A stretch of DNA of 64,000 nucleotides from Hormiphora californensis (GCA_020137815.1 CM035357.1:4101496-4165495); one strand, 5' to 3'; shown: positions 18,401-29,199, numbered from the stretch's first letter. Translations and numbers: made by a program. Notes: generated by a model from the letters alone, not told the origin.

Positions 18401-19866
18401 GGTGGGAAGTGTTTAGATGGTACACTAGCACCCTCGTCATCTTAAAATAAGGAAAGTAAAAATTCAGGCCACTTTGTTTATTTGGTACACACGTCTCTGT
18501 TTCTTTGAGAAATTATCGATTGGCTTAGTTTATGAGCAAGATATTTATTAGCGATACCTGAAGAGATCAGAGCATCAGAATGAACGTGTCTAATTATAAT
18601 TAGCTAATTATAGAAACTCATGATTTTGGTATAATGGGATACTTTTATTTTACTGAAATGGGATACCCCATTTTACCAAATTTTAACTATCCCATTTTTC
18701 CAAAACATGTTTTTGAAAAATGGGATACTGGAATTTTGGCTGTTTAAACGGCCATTTTAAACGCAAACTTCTCAGTTACGATTATTAATAGCCTATTTTC
18801 GTTCATAACTCGAAAAAACTTGTATTCTCTGAAAAAATGCACCGAGTGACAACTGCAGAATACGACTACACGTGTGGATATAATTATTCAATTCTCATTA
18901 ATCTAATCTTCTATTATAGACACCAAAAGGTTTCTGGTATCCGTGTGTAGCTTTCTTAGTTTAGCAGTTACTAAATATTATCCACATTTATGTGTTAACG
19001 ATCAACTCTTTGGTCCCCAATTCTTTAGCAAATTTTAGAGAATTTCTAAATTTTGGACCTGTCTGAAATTATATACATGTAGAACCCCGCTAGGAAATGA
19101 ACCTGTTCACGCTTTTACCCCTCCTGTTGAACTTAGTAGTGTAAAATGAGGCTTTAGGGACCCGTTGGTGAAGAAATTGGGTAGCTTGTTCCTAACTTTT
19201 CATGATTTCACGGCTGCCGGCTATTATAGGGCCTTCAGACCATTTACTAATTATAAAAAAACTTAAATACCATTACAAACTAGTTTAATCCAAGCAAAGT
19301 GCAACTTAAAGTTACCATATTTTGAGGAAAATTAATTTTGATAAAATGGGATACCAATTTTTTGACAAAATGGGATATCCCATTTTCGTTAAAAATGGGT
19401 ATCCCATTTCACCAAAATAAAATTCCACTGCAAATTTTCAAGGTAATATGGGATAGTGCCAGATCTCCGTTGTGGAGCATTCGTTGGGGTAATTTTGGTG
19501 GCAATGTGTTAGCCTAGTCCAAATAAGACACACCCATGTAGACGGCGTGACTTTATTGTCATCTGAAAAAAAATTATGGCCAAAAGTTGTTAGGTATCCC
19601 ATATTACCTGTGGCTCCCCTAAATGGTTGAAAAACTAATGACCAATCATTTTTCCTGCAAAGCTCGGACAGTAAATATTTATTGAGCATCCTCGAGTACT
19701 ATACTAGCTGCTCTGCTAGCTGCTAAAACTAGTTAGATAGAAATATAATACTCTTACCAACGAATTCAGAGAGGATTCCCTGACCGAATTTCCCAGTCAT
19801 AACATAAGCATGGCCGAATTCTCTCTCCACATCGAACCAGGAGTTGATAGTCTCATCATCCTTCAT
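12426..19866 (-). CDS. aquaporin (MIP family), 6 exons, 238 aa
   Basis: Exons in transcript order: 19758-19866, 14251-14372, 13873-14059, 13577-13704, 12678-12761, 12426-12512. All phases match and the length is normal for a classical aquaporin. Both pore signatures are present: SNLNPALSL (NPA at 88-90) and GGAVNPARAFGP (NPA at 191-193, followed by the selectivity-filter Arg 194). Each follows the expected half-repeat layout with hydrophobic segments on both sides, compatible with six membrane helices. The N-terminus before helix 1 is acidic and the C-terminal tail is very short. It should form a membrane channel for water or small neutral solutes; the substrate class cannot be fixed from sequence alone. 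Exon 1 starts at the only ATG that joins in phase (MKDDETINSWFDVE). Intron 1 is 5.4 kb and contains a nested crystallin gene and a Penelope-like element. Confidence 0.92.
13311..13513. repeat. foldback element in aquaporin intron
   Basis: The outer arms ATAAACTCTGACCACTGGC and its near complement enclose GC-rich inner hairpins (CCGCCAGCGGCGG, CCCAGCGGCGCGCTGGG). A relative with CCGCCAGTCCCACTAGCG and CCACTGGCAGGTTATTT lies at about 12870-12960. It sits in aquaporin intron 4. Confidence 0.6.
14141..14207. repeat. decayed short pogo-like MITE copy
   Basis: It begins TACAGTCAGACCCCGATTTACC and folds back with GGTAAATCGGGGTCCGA, but lacks the terminal CTGTA. It matches the ends of the 42748-42919 copy and lies in aquaporin intron 2. 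Confidence 0.65.
14501..14601. repeat. cluster of three TGCACGTGCA palindromes
   Basis: TGCACGTGCA occurs at 14501, 14560 and 14592, each preceded by TT, and a related GTGCACGTG follows near 14656. The same decamer recurs near 7938, 56844 and 56927. It could be a regulatory site or a repeat end; no function is shown. Confidence 0.4.
14878..15073. repeat. MITE with GGGGTCAGCAC ends
   Basis: The ends GGTCAGCACAAACTTAC and its near complement (GTGTGTGCTGACC) plus the inner arms AAAATTAAAATTTTG and GACGGCCGTCAAAAT form a foldback of about 195 bp. It lies in aquaporin intron 1, just 3' of the crystallin gene, and has no coding frame. Confidence 0.7.
15248..15574 (-). CDS. secreted single-domain beta-gamma crystallin, 108 aa
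   Basis: An intronless, complete reading frame. Residues 1-18 are a signal peptide (hydrophobic LLIVLCATLLVTVV, then HC). The mature part is one beta-gamma crystallin domain of two Greek keys: FRHYGYNGDFRIL and FKHYDFVGDFIVIEEG are the strand-turn signatures, and NDQVSS (57-62) and NDQMSS (98-103) match the (N/D)(N/D)xxS(S) calcium-binding signature in each half. Mature cysteines 20, 67, 72 and 104 could form disulfides, which suits a secreted role. The partner or ligand is unknown; calcium binding is inferred from the family. A TTTATAAA box lies 46 bp upstream of the ATG. The gene sits wholly inside aquaporin intron 1 on the same strand, so it needs its own promoter and terminator, or is made from unspliced intron. 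Confidence 0.88.
   Translation of the reverse strand: MKLLIVLCATLLVTVVHCDCPLKTLVLFRHYGYNGDFRILTEDTPRLGGVSGEMEFNDQVSSYWASCGNWKCFKHYDFVGDFIVIEEGAQGGVPDGWNDQMSSCKQVN
15620..15627 (-). promoter_or_regulatory. TATA box of the nested crystallin gene
   Basis: TTTATAAA lies 46 bp upstream of the crystallin start codon, which would place transcription start about 15-20 bp before the ATG. This supports an independent promoter for a gene nested in an intron. Confidence 0.5.
16375..16476. repeat. GC-rich hairpin repeat (CCCGGGTGAATGCC)
   Basis: CCCGGGTGAATGCCC and GGGCATTCACCCGGG enclose inverted GGCGCCATAC-type arms. Related hairpins lie at 33913-33977 (TGGCGCCGC arms) and 45571-45600 (CCGGGTGAATGCC arms). 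It abuts the left flank of the Penelope-like insertion. Confidence 0.6.
16613..18040 (+). mobile_element. Penelope-like retroelement ORF: RT plus GIY-YIG, 5'-truncated
   Basis: A 475-codon open frame. Residues 40-200 carry reverse transcriptase motifs: FSLDVVSLYTN, QRTGGAMGSPLT and FVDD (about 145-148, the catalytic motif, with F in place of the usual Y). The C-terminal third (about 343-375) has IPCRDCPSFYVGQTKRPVKT and an RIKEHES block, the GIY-YIG endonuclease with the Cys pair typical of Penelope-like elements. The N-terminal RT region is missing: the frame opens only 18 bp upstream of the first Met at a boundary with flanking repeat DNA, so this is a 5'-truncated copy. The remaining frame has no stop or frameshift, suggesting a young insertion. 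It lies antisense inside aquaporin intron 1. Codons are C-rich in third position, unlike the AT-rich surroundings. Confidence 0.88.
18214..18243 (+). ncRNA. hammerhead-ribozyme-like core of the Penelope-like element
   Basis: CTGAAGA (18214-18220) is followed by one unpaired base, a hairpin (G, mismatch, CTGA with TCAG, mismatch, C around CATAGA) and GAAA (18240-18243). CUGANGA plus stem II plus GAAA is the conserved hammerhead core, and Penelope-like elements are known to carry such motifs. Stems I and III and the cleavage site were not resolved, so activity is unproven. Confidence 0.45.
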
Positions 19867-21064
19867 TCTACATGGGAAATATGGTGGTTTGGTTTGGTTC
19901 GACTGTACCTCGCCCTACGCCCCAGATATGGTCTTTTCATGTGAATTTGAACCCGGAGGACCGAAATAATTTCAGAATTCAAAAAAGATATGGAGAGAGT
20001 TCTCTCCTGGTTTCTGTTTTTAATAGTTAGTCTTCTGTCCATTTGTTTGAGAATTATGTGACTGTTTTTGTCTGCACGCACATGGGGTGCATTGGTTTCT
20101 TTGCTTTGCATGCCCCGAAGGGCAATGGTCAATGATCACGGCCCCTTTTATAGCTGTCACCCGGAATAGAAACTATCCTTGCATGTTTGTATCTGCAGCT
20201 GCATGCAGTGGTTTACAGATACATTCCAGGATATGGTAGGGGCTAGGGCGTGTTATTGTTAGGGCTATCTGCAAGGGTGTGTGATCGTACCAAGGTTATA
20301 TATTTGGGATCAATGCACAATTTCAATGACACTATAACAGTACAATGCACGGAGAATGTTGAGTGTGAAGGGCAGAGGGCTGGTGTTTGTAGAACAAGCA
20401 ATTGAATGGTGAAGGGACATGGACCTGGATTCTGAGCTGATTGGCTTGTACAATTAGCTGCAAGACCACATAATAAGCTACTGATGTCTGATTTCGGGGT
20501 TTTACTGGGTCTAGACAGAATCATGTGGTCTACATGTGGAAGGCAAACGTTTCCAAATGAACTAGCACCATTCATTGATGAACACACAAGCAGCAAGATC
20601 GGTCCAAGCAGCACTGAATCAAACGAAATGGTTAATGAAATCGTGAAAAACTCTCCCTGCGCGCAAGGCGGAGTCTCAAGGATCTGCGCGATGAGATTTA
20701 CGGAAACGTCTTCGCGCCCGACAAACATGCAAATCTGGAGGTGAACCCACGTCTGGAAATATCGGGGGTTGCCATGGCAACTGGGGTTGTCATGGAGACT
20801 AGTGATGGTATATAAGTCAGGTACAGATCTTCTTGCTTATTTGATAGCCAATTTTAAGTTCTTCATCGAAAGTTGTGCATCTTCGACGGTCAAATTGAGG
20901 ATCAAGTCATAAAAAGAGGGCTTCTTTTTTTCAAGTGATTAAGATAATAAGAATAAGATAATAGCATACAATAAGAGAATAACCCATGATAATAATTTAT
21001 AGCATAAGAAAAGATAATAACACATGATAAAAGAATATTTACATCGTTTACATAATTTACAGTA
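19867..21064. other. intergenic, no supported gene
   Basis: Between the aquaporin start and the Kelch-like 3' end. A 161-codon open frame on the minus strand (20243-20728) exists, but its protein shows no domain, signal or splice context and the opposite strand is open too. Short inverted motifs such as GTTGCCATGGCAAC occur near 20771. I see nothing else. Confidence 0.5.
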
Positions 21065-21066
21065 CA

Positions 21067-21217
21067 TAGTCTCTTTCTCTTTCTCTTTCTCTTTCTCTTT
21101 CTCTTTCTCTTTCTCTTTCTCTTTCTCTTTCTCTTTCTCTTTCTCTTTCTCTTTCTCTTTCTCTTTCTCTTTCTCTTTCTCTTTCTCTTTCTCTTTCTCT
21201 TTCTCTTTCTCTTTCTC
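21067..21217. repeat. (TTTCTC)n microsatellite, about 25 units
   Basis: A nearly perfect hexanucleotide array. It overlaps the stop codon of the minus-strand Kelch-like gene, so it forms the start of that gene's 3' untranslated region as (GAGAAA)n. Confidence 0.95.
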
Positions 21218-23467
21218 AAATAGAACATGCAGATGCACCCGCTCTACACATAAGCATATTTCCATATCGACTCCATTTGTTTTGTGCGGGGTCGTAGACC
21301 TCGACGGTTGAGAGCCGATCCGTACAATCATAGCCACCCACCACAAACAGCCTGAGAAGAGAGTTGTTAGTTTTCCTGAACAAAATAACCTTGATATTAG
21401 ATCTTACAATTATACAATTCTCTAGGATCTAGGATTTAGGTGAAACTGGCCTGGAACTCTCTTACTTGTTGTCGAGGACGGCAGATCCTGGCCATGCCCG
21501 AACTGTGCTCATACTGGCCACTGGGAACCACCGATCAACCCGAGGCTCATAACACTCACACAACCCAAAGAAATTGCCCAACTGTCGATTTCTCCCTCCA
21601 GCAATATAAATCTTCCCATTGATTGTCTGAGCGGTTGCACCGGACCTCCCGATATTCAGCCCCATACAACTCCGCCACTTTCCCTCTCTGGGGTCCATTG
21701 CCTCCATGGAGCCGTGTTGTGTGTAGTTGTTGTAGTTATCGTGTCCCCCAATGGCATACATTCGGCTCTCCACCGTTGCAGCACAAACCCCGGACCGGGT
21801 CGTGCCCATGGCAGGTGCAAGAATCCACTCGTTCTTATCCTCAACGTATGTCTCAACAGATTTGTGGCATTGCCGGCTGTTTTCTCCACCAATTGCGTAC
21901 ATCTTCTCTCTGCAAACTGTCACTGCTCCAAAAGATCGGGATACTAGTAGTGACTTTGCTTCCGTCCACCGGTTAAACTGTGGGCTGTACCGTTCCACCT
22001 CGGACAGATAGAGAGTTTCGGAGCGGACGTGTGGATTTTCTCTTTCGCCTGGAGGGAAGAGAAGTTAGATTAGGAACTTTTCTGGAATATTAGACGGTAT
22101 AATTGGGGGATATATTAGGTTAGGTCCAACCCCCCCCCCATGCCCAGTGTGAAATAAATTAGAATTCAAAATTAGTAAAATGGAGCAGCAACACAAACTA
22201 CGGTCTCACCTCCAATACAGTAGATATGGTTGTTTAGTGCAGCCATTCCCACAGCGGTCCTCTGAGATTGCATTCCCTCCAGAAATTCCCAGTTATTGTT
22301 GGGAGAGTCGAACTTTTCCAGTGAGGAGAGGCACGCATCTCGGTTTCTCCCTCCTGTCACGTAAATAGTTTCTTCGGGAAACCACCTGAGAGAAAGGAAA
22401 TCATGATTAGCTTGAAATGTAACTGATCTGAATTCAGTTTGTGTGAGGTGTATGAACAAGAGAAACAAACCTGGGATAGGAAAGTGTATCCTCTCTCAGA
22501 GCACCAAGTAATCGCCGCTTGGAGCATCTCTTGCTAATATTCTCCAGAAATTTCTCACAATCCTCGGCCGATTCGATTTCCTGTGGCAGCCGATCCATAA
22601 TTCTCTGCAGATACGCAGAGTTTGTAAAGTGAAGCAGCCGAATATTTTCCAAAATCATGATCCCATGAGCTAGTCTCTCCGGGAGGTTATGTTGGAGCCA
22701 CAGAATGGATGCATAGAATGGAACGTACTCAGATCGTACTCGGAGGAAGTCAAACTTGAGGATCTCCACGACCGCCTCGGGAGAGAGCTCCAGAAACTCT
22801 TCCTCAGCAATGACCTTAACGAAGTTGTTCATGAGGAAGTTTGTTGCGTAATCTTTCAGTTCGTCAAGAAACATGGCCGTTGAAAAAGTTCGAATGTTGA
22901 TGACATTGGTGCAGTCGATATGGGATTTTAAAAACTCTGAACACCGACGTCTCAGCTCTTCCATCTGGAGAAGTGAACTCGCTCCAACCATATCCAGAAT
23001 ATTCTCTTTTGTTATTGTTATTGTCCGGCAGTAAATAAAACCTAAAATTTGGCGCCATATGGCGCTCTTAATTCCCGTCAAGTGAATCTCATTGCTGGTG
23101 CTCTCTCGCATGCCCGAGGTAAACATCGCTTTGAGGTAGGGGCAGCTTGCCGCCAGCACAATCTTGTGACAGAGAAACTGTTCATTTTCGCAAACTATTG
23201 TCACGTCACTCAGCAGTCCTTCTTGTCGTAGTTCATCAAGTCCCTATACGGTGTCAAGGTTAGTGTTCGATGACATTCACTTGATAAATACCTACTTCAT
23301 ACTAGATGCACCTAAAATAACAAATCATGAACAAATAAAAGCTAGAATGTGCGTGCTCACAAATATCAATCGAGAACCTGTAGATATGTTGTCGATACTG
23401 TATCTTTGTCTTTTGTCAATTTGTCAAATTTAAGGTTGAAATACTCGTCATTGTGGTTAAGGTTCAT
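21216..23467 (-). CDS. Kelch-like BTB-BACK-Kelch protein, 5 exons, 585 aa
   Basis: Exons in transcript order: 23378-23467, 22471-23243, 22210-22385, 21466-22048, 21216-21351; all phases fit and 585 residues is typical for KLHL proteins. After about 30 variable residues comes GLDELRQEGLLSDVTIVCE, the start of a BTB domain with the FLCHKIVLAA core, then a BACK domain, then six Kelch blades marked by IYVTGG, IYCIGG, MYAIGG, MYAIGG, IYIAGG and LFVVGG, most followed by the conserved Trp. The family acts as substrate adaptors of Cullin-3 E3 ligases: BTB/BACK binds CUL3, the propeller binds the substrate. The substrate is unknown. The start ATG is the first in exon 1 and exon 1 ends exactly in phase. 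The gene is head to head with the FKBP15-like gene. Its stop codon sits on the edge of a hexanucleotide array. Confidence 0.93.
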
Positions 23468-24142
23468 TCTGAAATGAAGTGAAAGGTGATTAAATGAAGT
23501 TGAAATGATATTGGGCTAATATCGTGAGAACAATAAGCAATACGATTCTAGGTAATTCATTCATGATGTAATTTTCGACAAACAACCGAATGCTCGAGCA
23601 CCGGATAAGCAGATCTCAGGGAAAATGCTTGGCATCTCCTTCTTGACTAGCAATTTGACCGCAAAGTTATTTCATCAGTTATTTCATCAGTGAAATTTCA
23701 ATTCCGCTGATTTTTTCAAGCGCGGCGTCATATCAGTTGCGCGCAAATAATAATTTTACAACGCGCGCTTAATTTAAAGTGCGCGCTCGATTTTTCAAAC
23801 GAAATTTCGTGAAAAAATCTTTAAAATACTTTACTTCAGGCATTTTTACTTTTGTCTTTTCAGTTTACACTTTTCTGTACAGTGTCTTGTGCACAGCAGT
23901 CTATTCTCCCAGCTCCCTGATGCTGTTAAACACTAACATATACAGTTACTCCTTTAATTCAAACTGTCGCCACCGCTATTCTCTGTTTGGCTCCTCAGAC
24001 CCGAACTGAGGCCTGAGCGCTCTAGCGAACGGTCAGATTGAGAATTTTAAAGCGATTCTGAGACTGACATATACCATATTATTAATTAAACAGAATATAG
24101 AAATACATCTTTGCATCTAATAGGGGAATGTAGAAGACGCGA
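23468..24142. promoter_or_regulatory. shared head-to-head promoter region
   Basis: 675 bp between the divergent start codons of the Kelch-like and FKBP15-like genes. It contains GCGCGC-rich inverted motifs near 23735-23790 (AACGCGCGCTTAA, AAGTGCGCGCTCG). A bidirectional promoter is inferred from geometry; no core element is certain. Confidence 0.5.
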
Positions 24143-27100
24143 ATGTACTCTCTTGGAGGTGGAGAAGATGACGAACTTGACTTCACTGCTCCCTCCGGAT
24201 CGGGGCTAAAGAACCTGTTTTCTGGCTCCAAAAAGCTCAGTGGAAGCCGTGAAAGTTTGAAGTTCAGTGCACCAAAGCAGCCCAAACAGGAGCCCAAAAA
24301 GGATGGAACAAATTCAGGTAAAACAACCCTGACAACCACTATTTATTATGCTCATTAGTACTAGTCCTTTTCATATGTTAATTATTTTCTCTTTTGCAGG
24401 GGTCCTGTTTGCATCGGTGTGCCACACCTACCTATCTGTGAACAACAACTTTGCAAGTCGGGGAAAACTTGGTGTTGCCATTACTGGAGCCAAAACAATC
24501 ATAATTTACGGTCAAAAACAGCGTGTTGTCTCTAGTTGCCAAATCAAAAGTGACACTAAAATTAATATCACGGCAGCAAACTTTGCCTCTTATTATGATG
24601 ACCAGCAACAATGCTGGGGTGTAATGTTCGAGAAAGATTTCTCAGCATTTCTGGAACAATTTGCCGTAGCCCGGTTTTCTGCTGATCGATCACTATCAAA
24701 ACAACTTCTTGCCTTCACTCCGGCCGACAAATGTAGTGTTTCGTCAACTGACAATGTGACACTTTCTTACCGGGGGTGGATCTTTCAAAACGATAAACTC
24801 TCGCCCACTGAATTCGATTCTAACGACTGTTTCGTTGCTAGGCTTGCTGCCAGAACCATTATACCGGGGTGGGTTGAGTTACTACCTGGTTGCCTAGTAA
24901 CAGGTGAGTACCTGTTCACAATACCCTAGTTGCCAGGGTTACGGTGAGAAGGGTGCCCCGCCTCGAATCCCTCCCAACTCTGACCTCGTGTTTAGGGTGA
25001 AGATAATGGAAACTGAACACGCTGATCTTACTGACACCTCTTCGGTCGAGAGTTTCAGTACACCTGCTGTCAATAATAGCAACAACAATAAGCAGGAGAT
25101 TCTGTCAAGGATGGCAGAGAATGGGTGGACAACCGGCATTTCCCACAGTCAACAATCAACAGGAATCCAGTCCTGAGAGTGATGCTAACCGATCAAGAGC
25201 ATCTTCGACCGCCACTAACAAATCAGTCTTCGAGGCCGAAACGGAAATCACGATCAGACTCACAGGACAATCATCATCACCAGCAGCAGCAGCCAGTATC
25301 TCAACCTGTCATGGGCACTCCTGGACCTCTGGTTCAGAACGGGTTTCCCTTTTGCCCCCGCCCTGACAACATCCCATCAACCGATCTACCAAGTTGCAGC
25401 AGCACCCGCTTCCGGAGAGCTTCGAGAAACACTCGATCTCACTCGGAGTGTTTCTGGGACTGTTTCCAGTGTTGAAGATAGGTTGCGTGGGGTGGAGAGA
25501 GCCCTTGAAACGCTGTCCTCCCAAGCGGTTCTGTTCAACACCAACATCGCGACGTGCCCTAATCTTGACACACAGCTTCTAATGATGAACATTCAGAGAC
25601 TGGTTAATGAGAACACCTGCCCTAAAATCTGATATAAAAAGTAAAACGATCGATTTGGAGAGTCGATCCGGGAAGATAACTGAGCTCCTGAACCGCAACC
25701 AAGAATTGGTAAAGTTGAGAAATGAGGCGGTGGAGCAAAGTCAGAACAACTTCATGGAGAGTTCATCCCAGGCTTCGGAACAGATCAGGAAACTAGAGCA
25801 GGAGAATGGTGATTTGAGGGGCGAGATGGCAGCCCTACGGAGTAGCACACAGGGTCGGCAGTATGAGGTAGGACATTGAGGGACGACCAAATCCGGTCAC
25901 TTCGGGGGCAAATGGAGAGTGTGTATGGTGAGAATAACAAACTGCAGCAAAGTCTTTTCGAGGTTCGTTCTGAGTTGTCATCCCTGAAGTTATCCTCCTC
26001 TAACAGTCAGGAGAGTGTTCTACAGGCGGAGATGGTTAAGCTGAAGGAACGAAATCAGCTGTGTTTGATGGAGAAACTGGAGCTGTCCAACCAGCTAGAG
26101 GACCTTCAATTTAGAGAGCGACAGACCCAGCTTCGTAGCGAAAAGAAGATTTCCCAGCTTGAAGAGATGCTGAAGGAGGGAGGTGCAACTGCTCTTTTGG
26201 AGAAGTGAAAACGCTCTGCTGAGAGGAAGGGTTAGTGAGGTCGAGGGGCAGATGGAGGGATTGAGGGACGATGCAAAACAAGAAAAGGAGAATTCAGCGA
26301 GGAAAGAGCGGAGAGCTGTCGAGATGGAGAGTGATTTGCGGGAGACGATATCATCCCTGAATCAGGAAATTGATAACCTGTCATCTGATCTTGATTACAT
26401 CAAAATCTCAATGTTCTTATGTGTACCAGAAACTCGAGGAAGAGGTACGAAAACATCGTGAACGACCTCCTGAACCTGCAGCTGCTGTTGCTCCGGCATC
26501 TCCAGACAAATCAGTTCATTGTAGGGAGGGTAAAACAAATCTTAAACGGGGTCTTCCGAGCGTTCCGGGACCAGATAGATCTGGATGAAGGATATACGGG
26601 TCGAGAGGTAATGTCAACTGCCATGGACATCATCAAAACTACCACCCTTCGATTGATTGCAGGAGGAAAGTAGTGGTAGAGGAGAGTGAGGGTGAGGAAG
26701 ATAGTAGCAGCTCTGATGATGATGATGATGATAATAATGGTGATAGTGGTCCAGTAGAGTTACGAGGTGGCCATCGGGCATCCCTCAACTCCACAGAGTT
26801 TGAAATACCCGAATCAAGTGCTGATTTCCTGAATGTTCAAACGAGTGATGATCATCATGACGTAGTGTTGGTAGGAGAAGAAGAGGGGGATCAGACACGG
26901 GATGTAGCGGATGAGAGTTTTTACTCAGCGGTATCACCCGGACAACCAGATTCGTCACCTAGGCAACCAGATTCATCACCAGGGCAACCCGTAGAACAAC
27001 ACGACGGGGATCATGGGGATGATGTTGCTGTGGAACCTGAAATTGTGATACAGGTTGGTGTCTTGATTTCCCTTTTTTGTCTATTCATTTTGATCCTTGA

Positions 27101-28975
27101 TCGTTACAGATTAAGATTTTCCCATATTTCAATCACCCTATTCTCTCTCCCAGGATCCCCAACAACATCAACAACACATTAGCTCTGAAGAGTTTATAGC
27201 AAGAGAGGAGGAGGATCAATGGATGGCTGTACCCCCGCCCTCTGAGCCCCCTCCCAGTCCCCGGATCCCACCAGTGGTAGTCTCCCCCGCAGCCTCCCAG
27301 TTTGGATTGGAAGCCACCTTTGAGACGGGCCGTGATTCGATAAGTGTTGAGGATATTGCCGATCTAAACCCTGAGGTGAGTGCGTTTGTATATATATCTA
27401 TTTGTTTGCGTGTATGTGGGAGCTCAGTTGGCTTTTTGCCAGGCTGGTTCTGGTGAAAGTTTCGCCGAGCTGCCGATTATCGACCGCTCGGAAGTTAATT
27501 GTACACATCCCTTGTTCAACCCTCTCTATCCGGAGGGTGTTAGAATGTAACAACACATGTCCACCGTTCTCTACTTTTTCGTTCCAAGTGTCCCAGTTTA
27601 GTACCCTCTACTGCATCCCTACCCACTTATAAATGGCGGGGGGGGGGGGTCCGGGAGCTAGTGTTTAGTGCGTGTCTGTCTGTATACAGCTTTTAATTTA
27701 TTTTGTTTTGAAGAAAAGAGAGGTAGTTTAGTCTGCATGTGCATTCAATACATACTAGACAGTTATCAATGATACATACAGCGTTTAGCTCTCTTTTTTA
27801 TGATGACCTCTATCCCTTTATCTATCTCTATATCGCTCTCTCCTTCTATCTTTCTCTCTGAGGTACCTTCCTACAGTTTTCACTTTTTATCTTTCTTCCC
27901 CCCATCAAAAGGTTAATCCATTCTAAGTAAAGAAATAAAACGCATGTTTAGTGTTTACAATGCTTGAACCAGAAGTAAATAGCGGAAGGGGGGATTGATA
28001 TGGGGGCGGGGTGGGGCTTTGTGAGGGCAATTGTGGGTGATGTGTGGGGCACTTGTTAGGAGAGTGCTTTATTAAATGCTATAAAACCTTAGCAGTGAGA
28101 TCGTTACTTTTACTAAAGAGAGCAGAAGAGAGAATTTTACATAAACTAAGGTGAGAGTTGATGGTTCAGCTCTCTGGCAATGTTCATTGTCAATTGGTCA
28201 GCTATTGTGTGGAGTTATATACTTTTGTCTAAGTAGTTCAGCATCTAGTCACCATAGTCATTAGTTGAGCTTGGAGAAAGCCTTGAGAGTGTCATTGGAA
28301 AGAGGGGTGAGGCCGTGGGGGTGACAGATGTAGGAGCAATGAAGTACATGAAAGAAAAAAGAGAGGTTGCATTTGCAAGAGAAAATTATGTCTTCACGAT
28401 TAATAAGTTCCTTCCTGAATTCTAAGAAAGTTCATGTTTTCTTAGATTGTTTTCGTGTGTAACACCTTCTCCAAACAAAACGAGCTATACCCGGAATTAG
28501 AAAAAAAGAGAGAAAAAGATAAAAAGAACGAGAGAAAGATAGAGAAAGATAAAAAAGAAAGAAAGAGAAAGAGAGAGAAGGAGAAGAGAGTGTACATGTC
28601 TCTGGCATAATGTACGTGAATTATGCGACCATGACTCCCCTGCCTCGTGAGAGTCATACGACATGCATGAAGCGTTTAGTTTTTTAATTTTTGGAGGTTG
28701 TTACGTACTTAGCCAAAACTGTCAGAAATTTATCTCAGCAGCCGGAACCCCATCACTTATCACTTGCAAAAAAGATAAATAATTTCAATATAGCAGGGTA
28801 TTGCACCTGTACAGTGTACCTCCTCCCATTTTAACATCACTTTCCCACCTAGGTGTTTGGTGGTAGACCGAGTGAGATGACAGCAAACCCAACACCAAAC
28901 TCTTCACTTACCGGGGGTGGCCCTCCTCCCTTGTTCAGTGACAGCGAAGAAGACCTGCTCGATAACCAGTTCTAA
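24143..28975 (+). CDS. FKBP15: FKBP15-like protein, exon 2 frame-disrupted
   Basis: Exons: 24143-24317, 24400-27053, 27154-27375, 28853-28975. The start MYSLGGGEDDELDFTAPSG, an EVH1/WH1-like region (SYYDDQQQCWGVMFEKDF), a PPIase FKBP fold (LSYRGWIFQ, IIPGW, GYGEKGAPPRIPPNSDLVF), a Gln-rich linker, a long coiled coil (MMNIQRLVNEN onward), the RVKQILNGVFRAFRDQ block, an acidic Pro-rich tail and the end PPPLFSDSEEDLL follow the FKBP15 (WAFL) order, a protein linked to endosomes and actin. FKBP catalytic residues look poorly kept. Exon 2 needs about ten frame changes between 24927 and 26672, eight of them skipping one base; exons 1, 3 and 4 and the splice sites are clean, and no stop occurs within the correct frame segments. 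This could be consensus error, recent decay or recoding. Confidence 0.85.
27376..28852. other. last intron of the FKBP15-like gene
   Basis: It contains no recognisable exon. It holds a G run near 27639, CT-rich sequence near 27830-27860 and an interrupted GA/AAAG-rich stretch near 28498-28590. Confidence 0.6.
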
Positions 28976-29199
28976 TTAATTGGGTCAACTATCCTGGGAC
29001 ACCCTTTATATTAGTGTTCTAAGTCATCCCCCCGGACATCCTCTACCGTTTTACATCGTGGTGTGATATAAAAGACAAAAGTTGTTAAATTTTCGTTTTC
29101 TGCTGTACCTCGTGAGAGAGAAAGAGAGAACTGGCGGGACTGATTTCTGTAGACAGAAGCGATAAGAAATGTATTATGTGTCATGTGTGTGTTACCCCC

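Larger units (their letters stand above)
16480..19690. mobile_element. composite insertion: inverted flanks around a Penelope-like element
   Basis: The left flank 16480-16620 and the right flank 19600-19690 are inverted relatives sharing AAATATTTACT, TCCGAGCTTT, AATGATTGGTCA, GGGGAGCCACAGGTAATATGGGA. Between them lie the Penelope-like ORF and an AT-rich 18.3-19.4 kb stretch with repeated AAATGGGATA motifs in both orientations. Either the retroelement landed in a foldback DNA element, or the flanks are inverted Penelope-type LTRs; the first seems likelier because the right flank lies 1.4 kb past the retroelement 3' end. Confidence 0.55.

Noticed and set aside
20243-20728. 161-codon minus-strand frame
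   Set aside because: No domain, signal or neighbours that support it, and the plus strand is open across part of it.
21067-21217. CRISPR-like regular repeat
   Set aside because: It is a hexanucleotide microsatellite with no spacers, in a nuclear animal sequence.
24904-24929. Possible 26-bp intron (GTGAGT...CCCTAG) in the FKBP15-like PPIase region
   Set aside because: Removing it gives the wrong frame and deletes strand residues (EYLFTIP) that the FKBP fold needs; a one-base frame change explains the data better.
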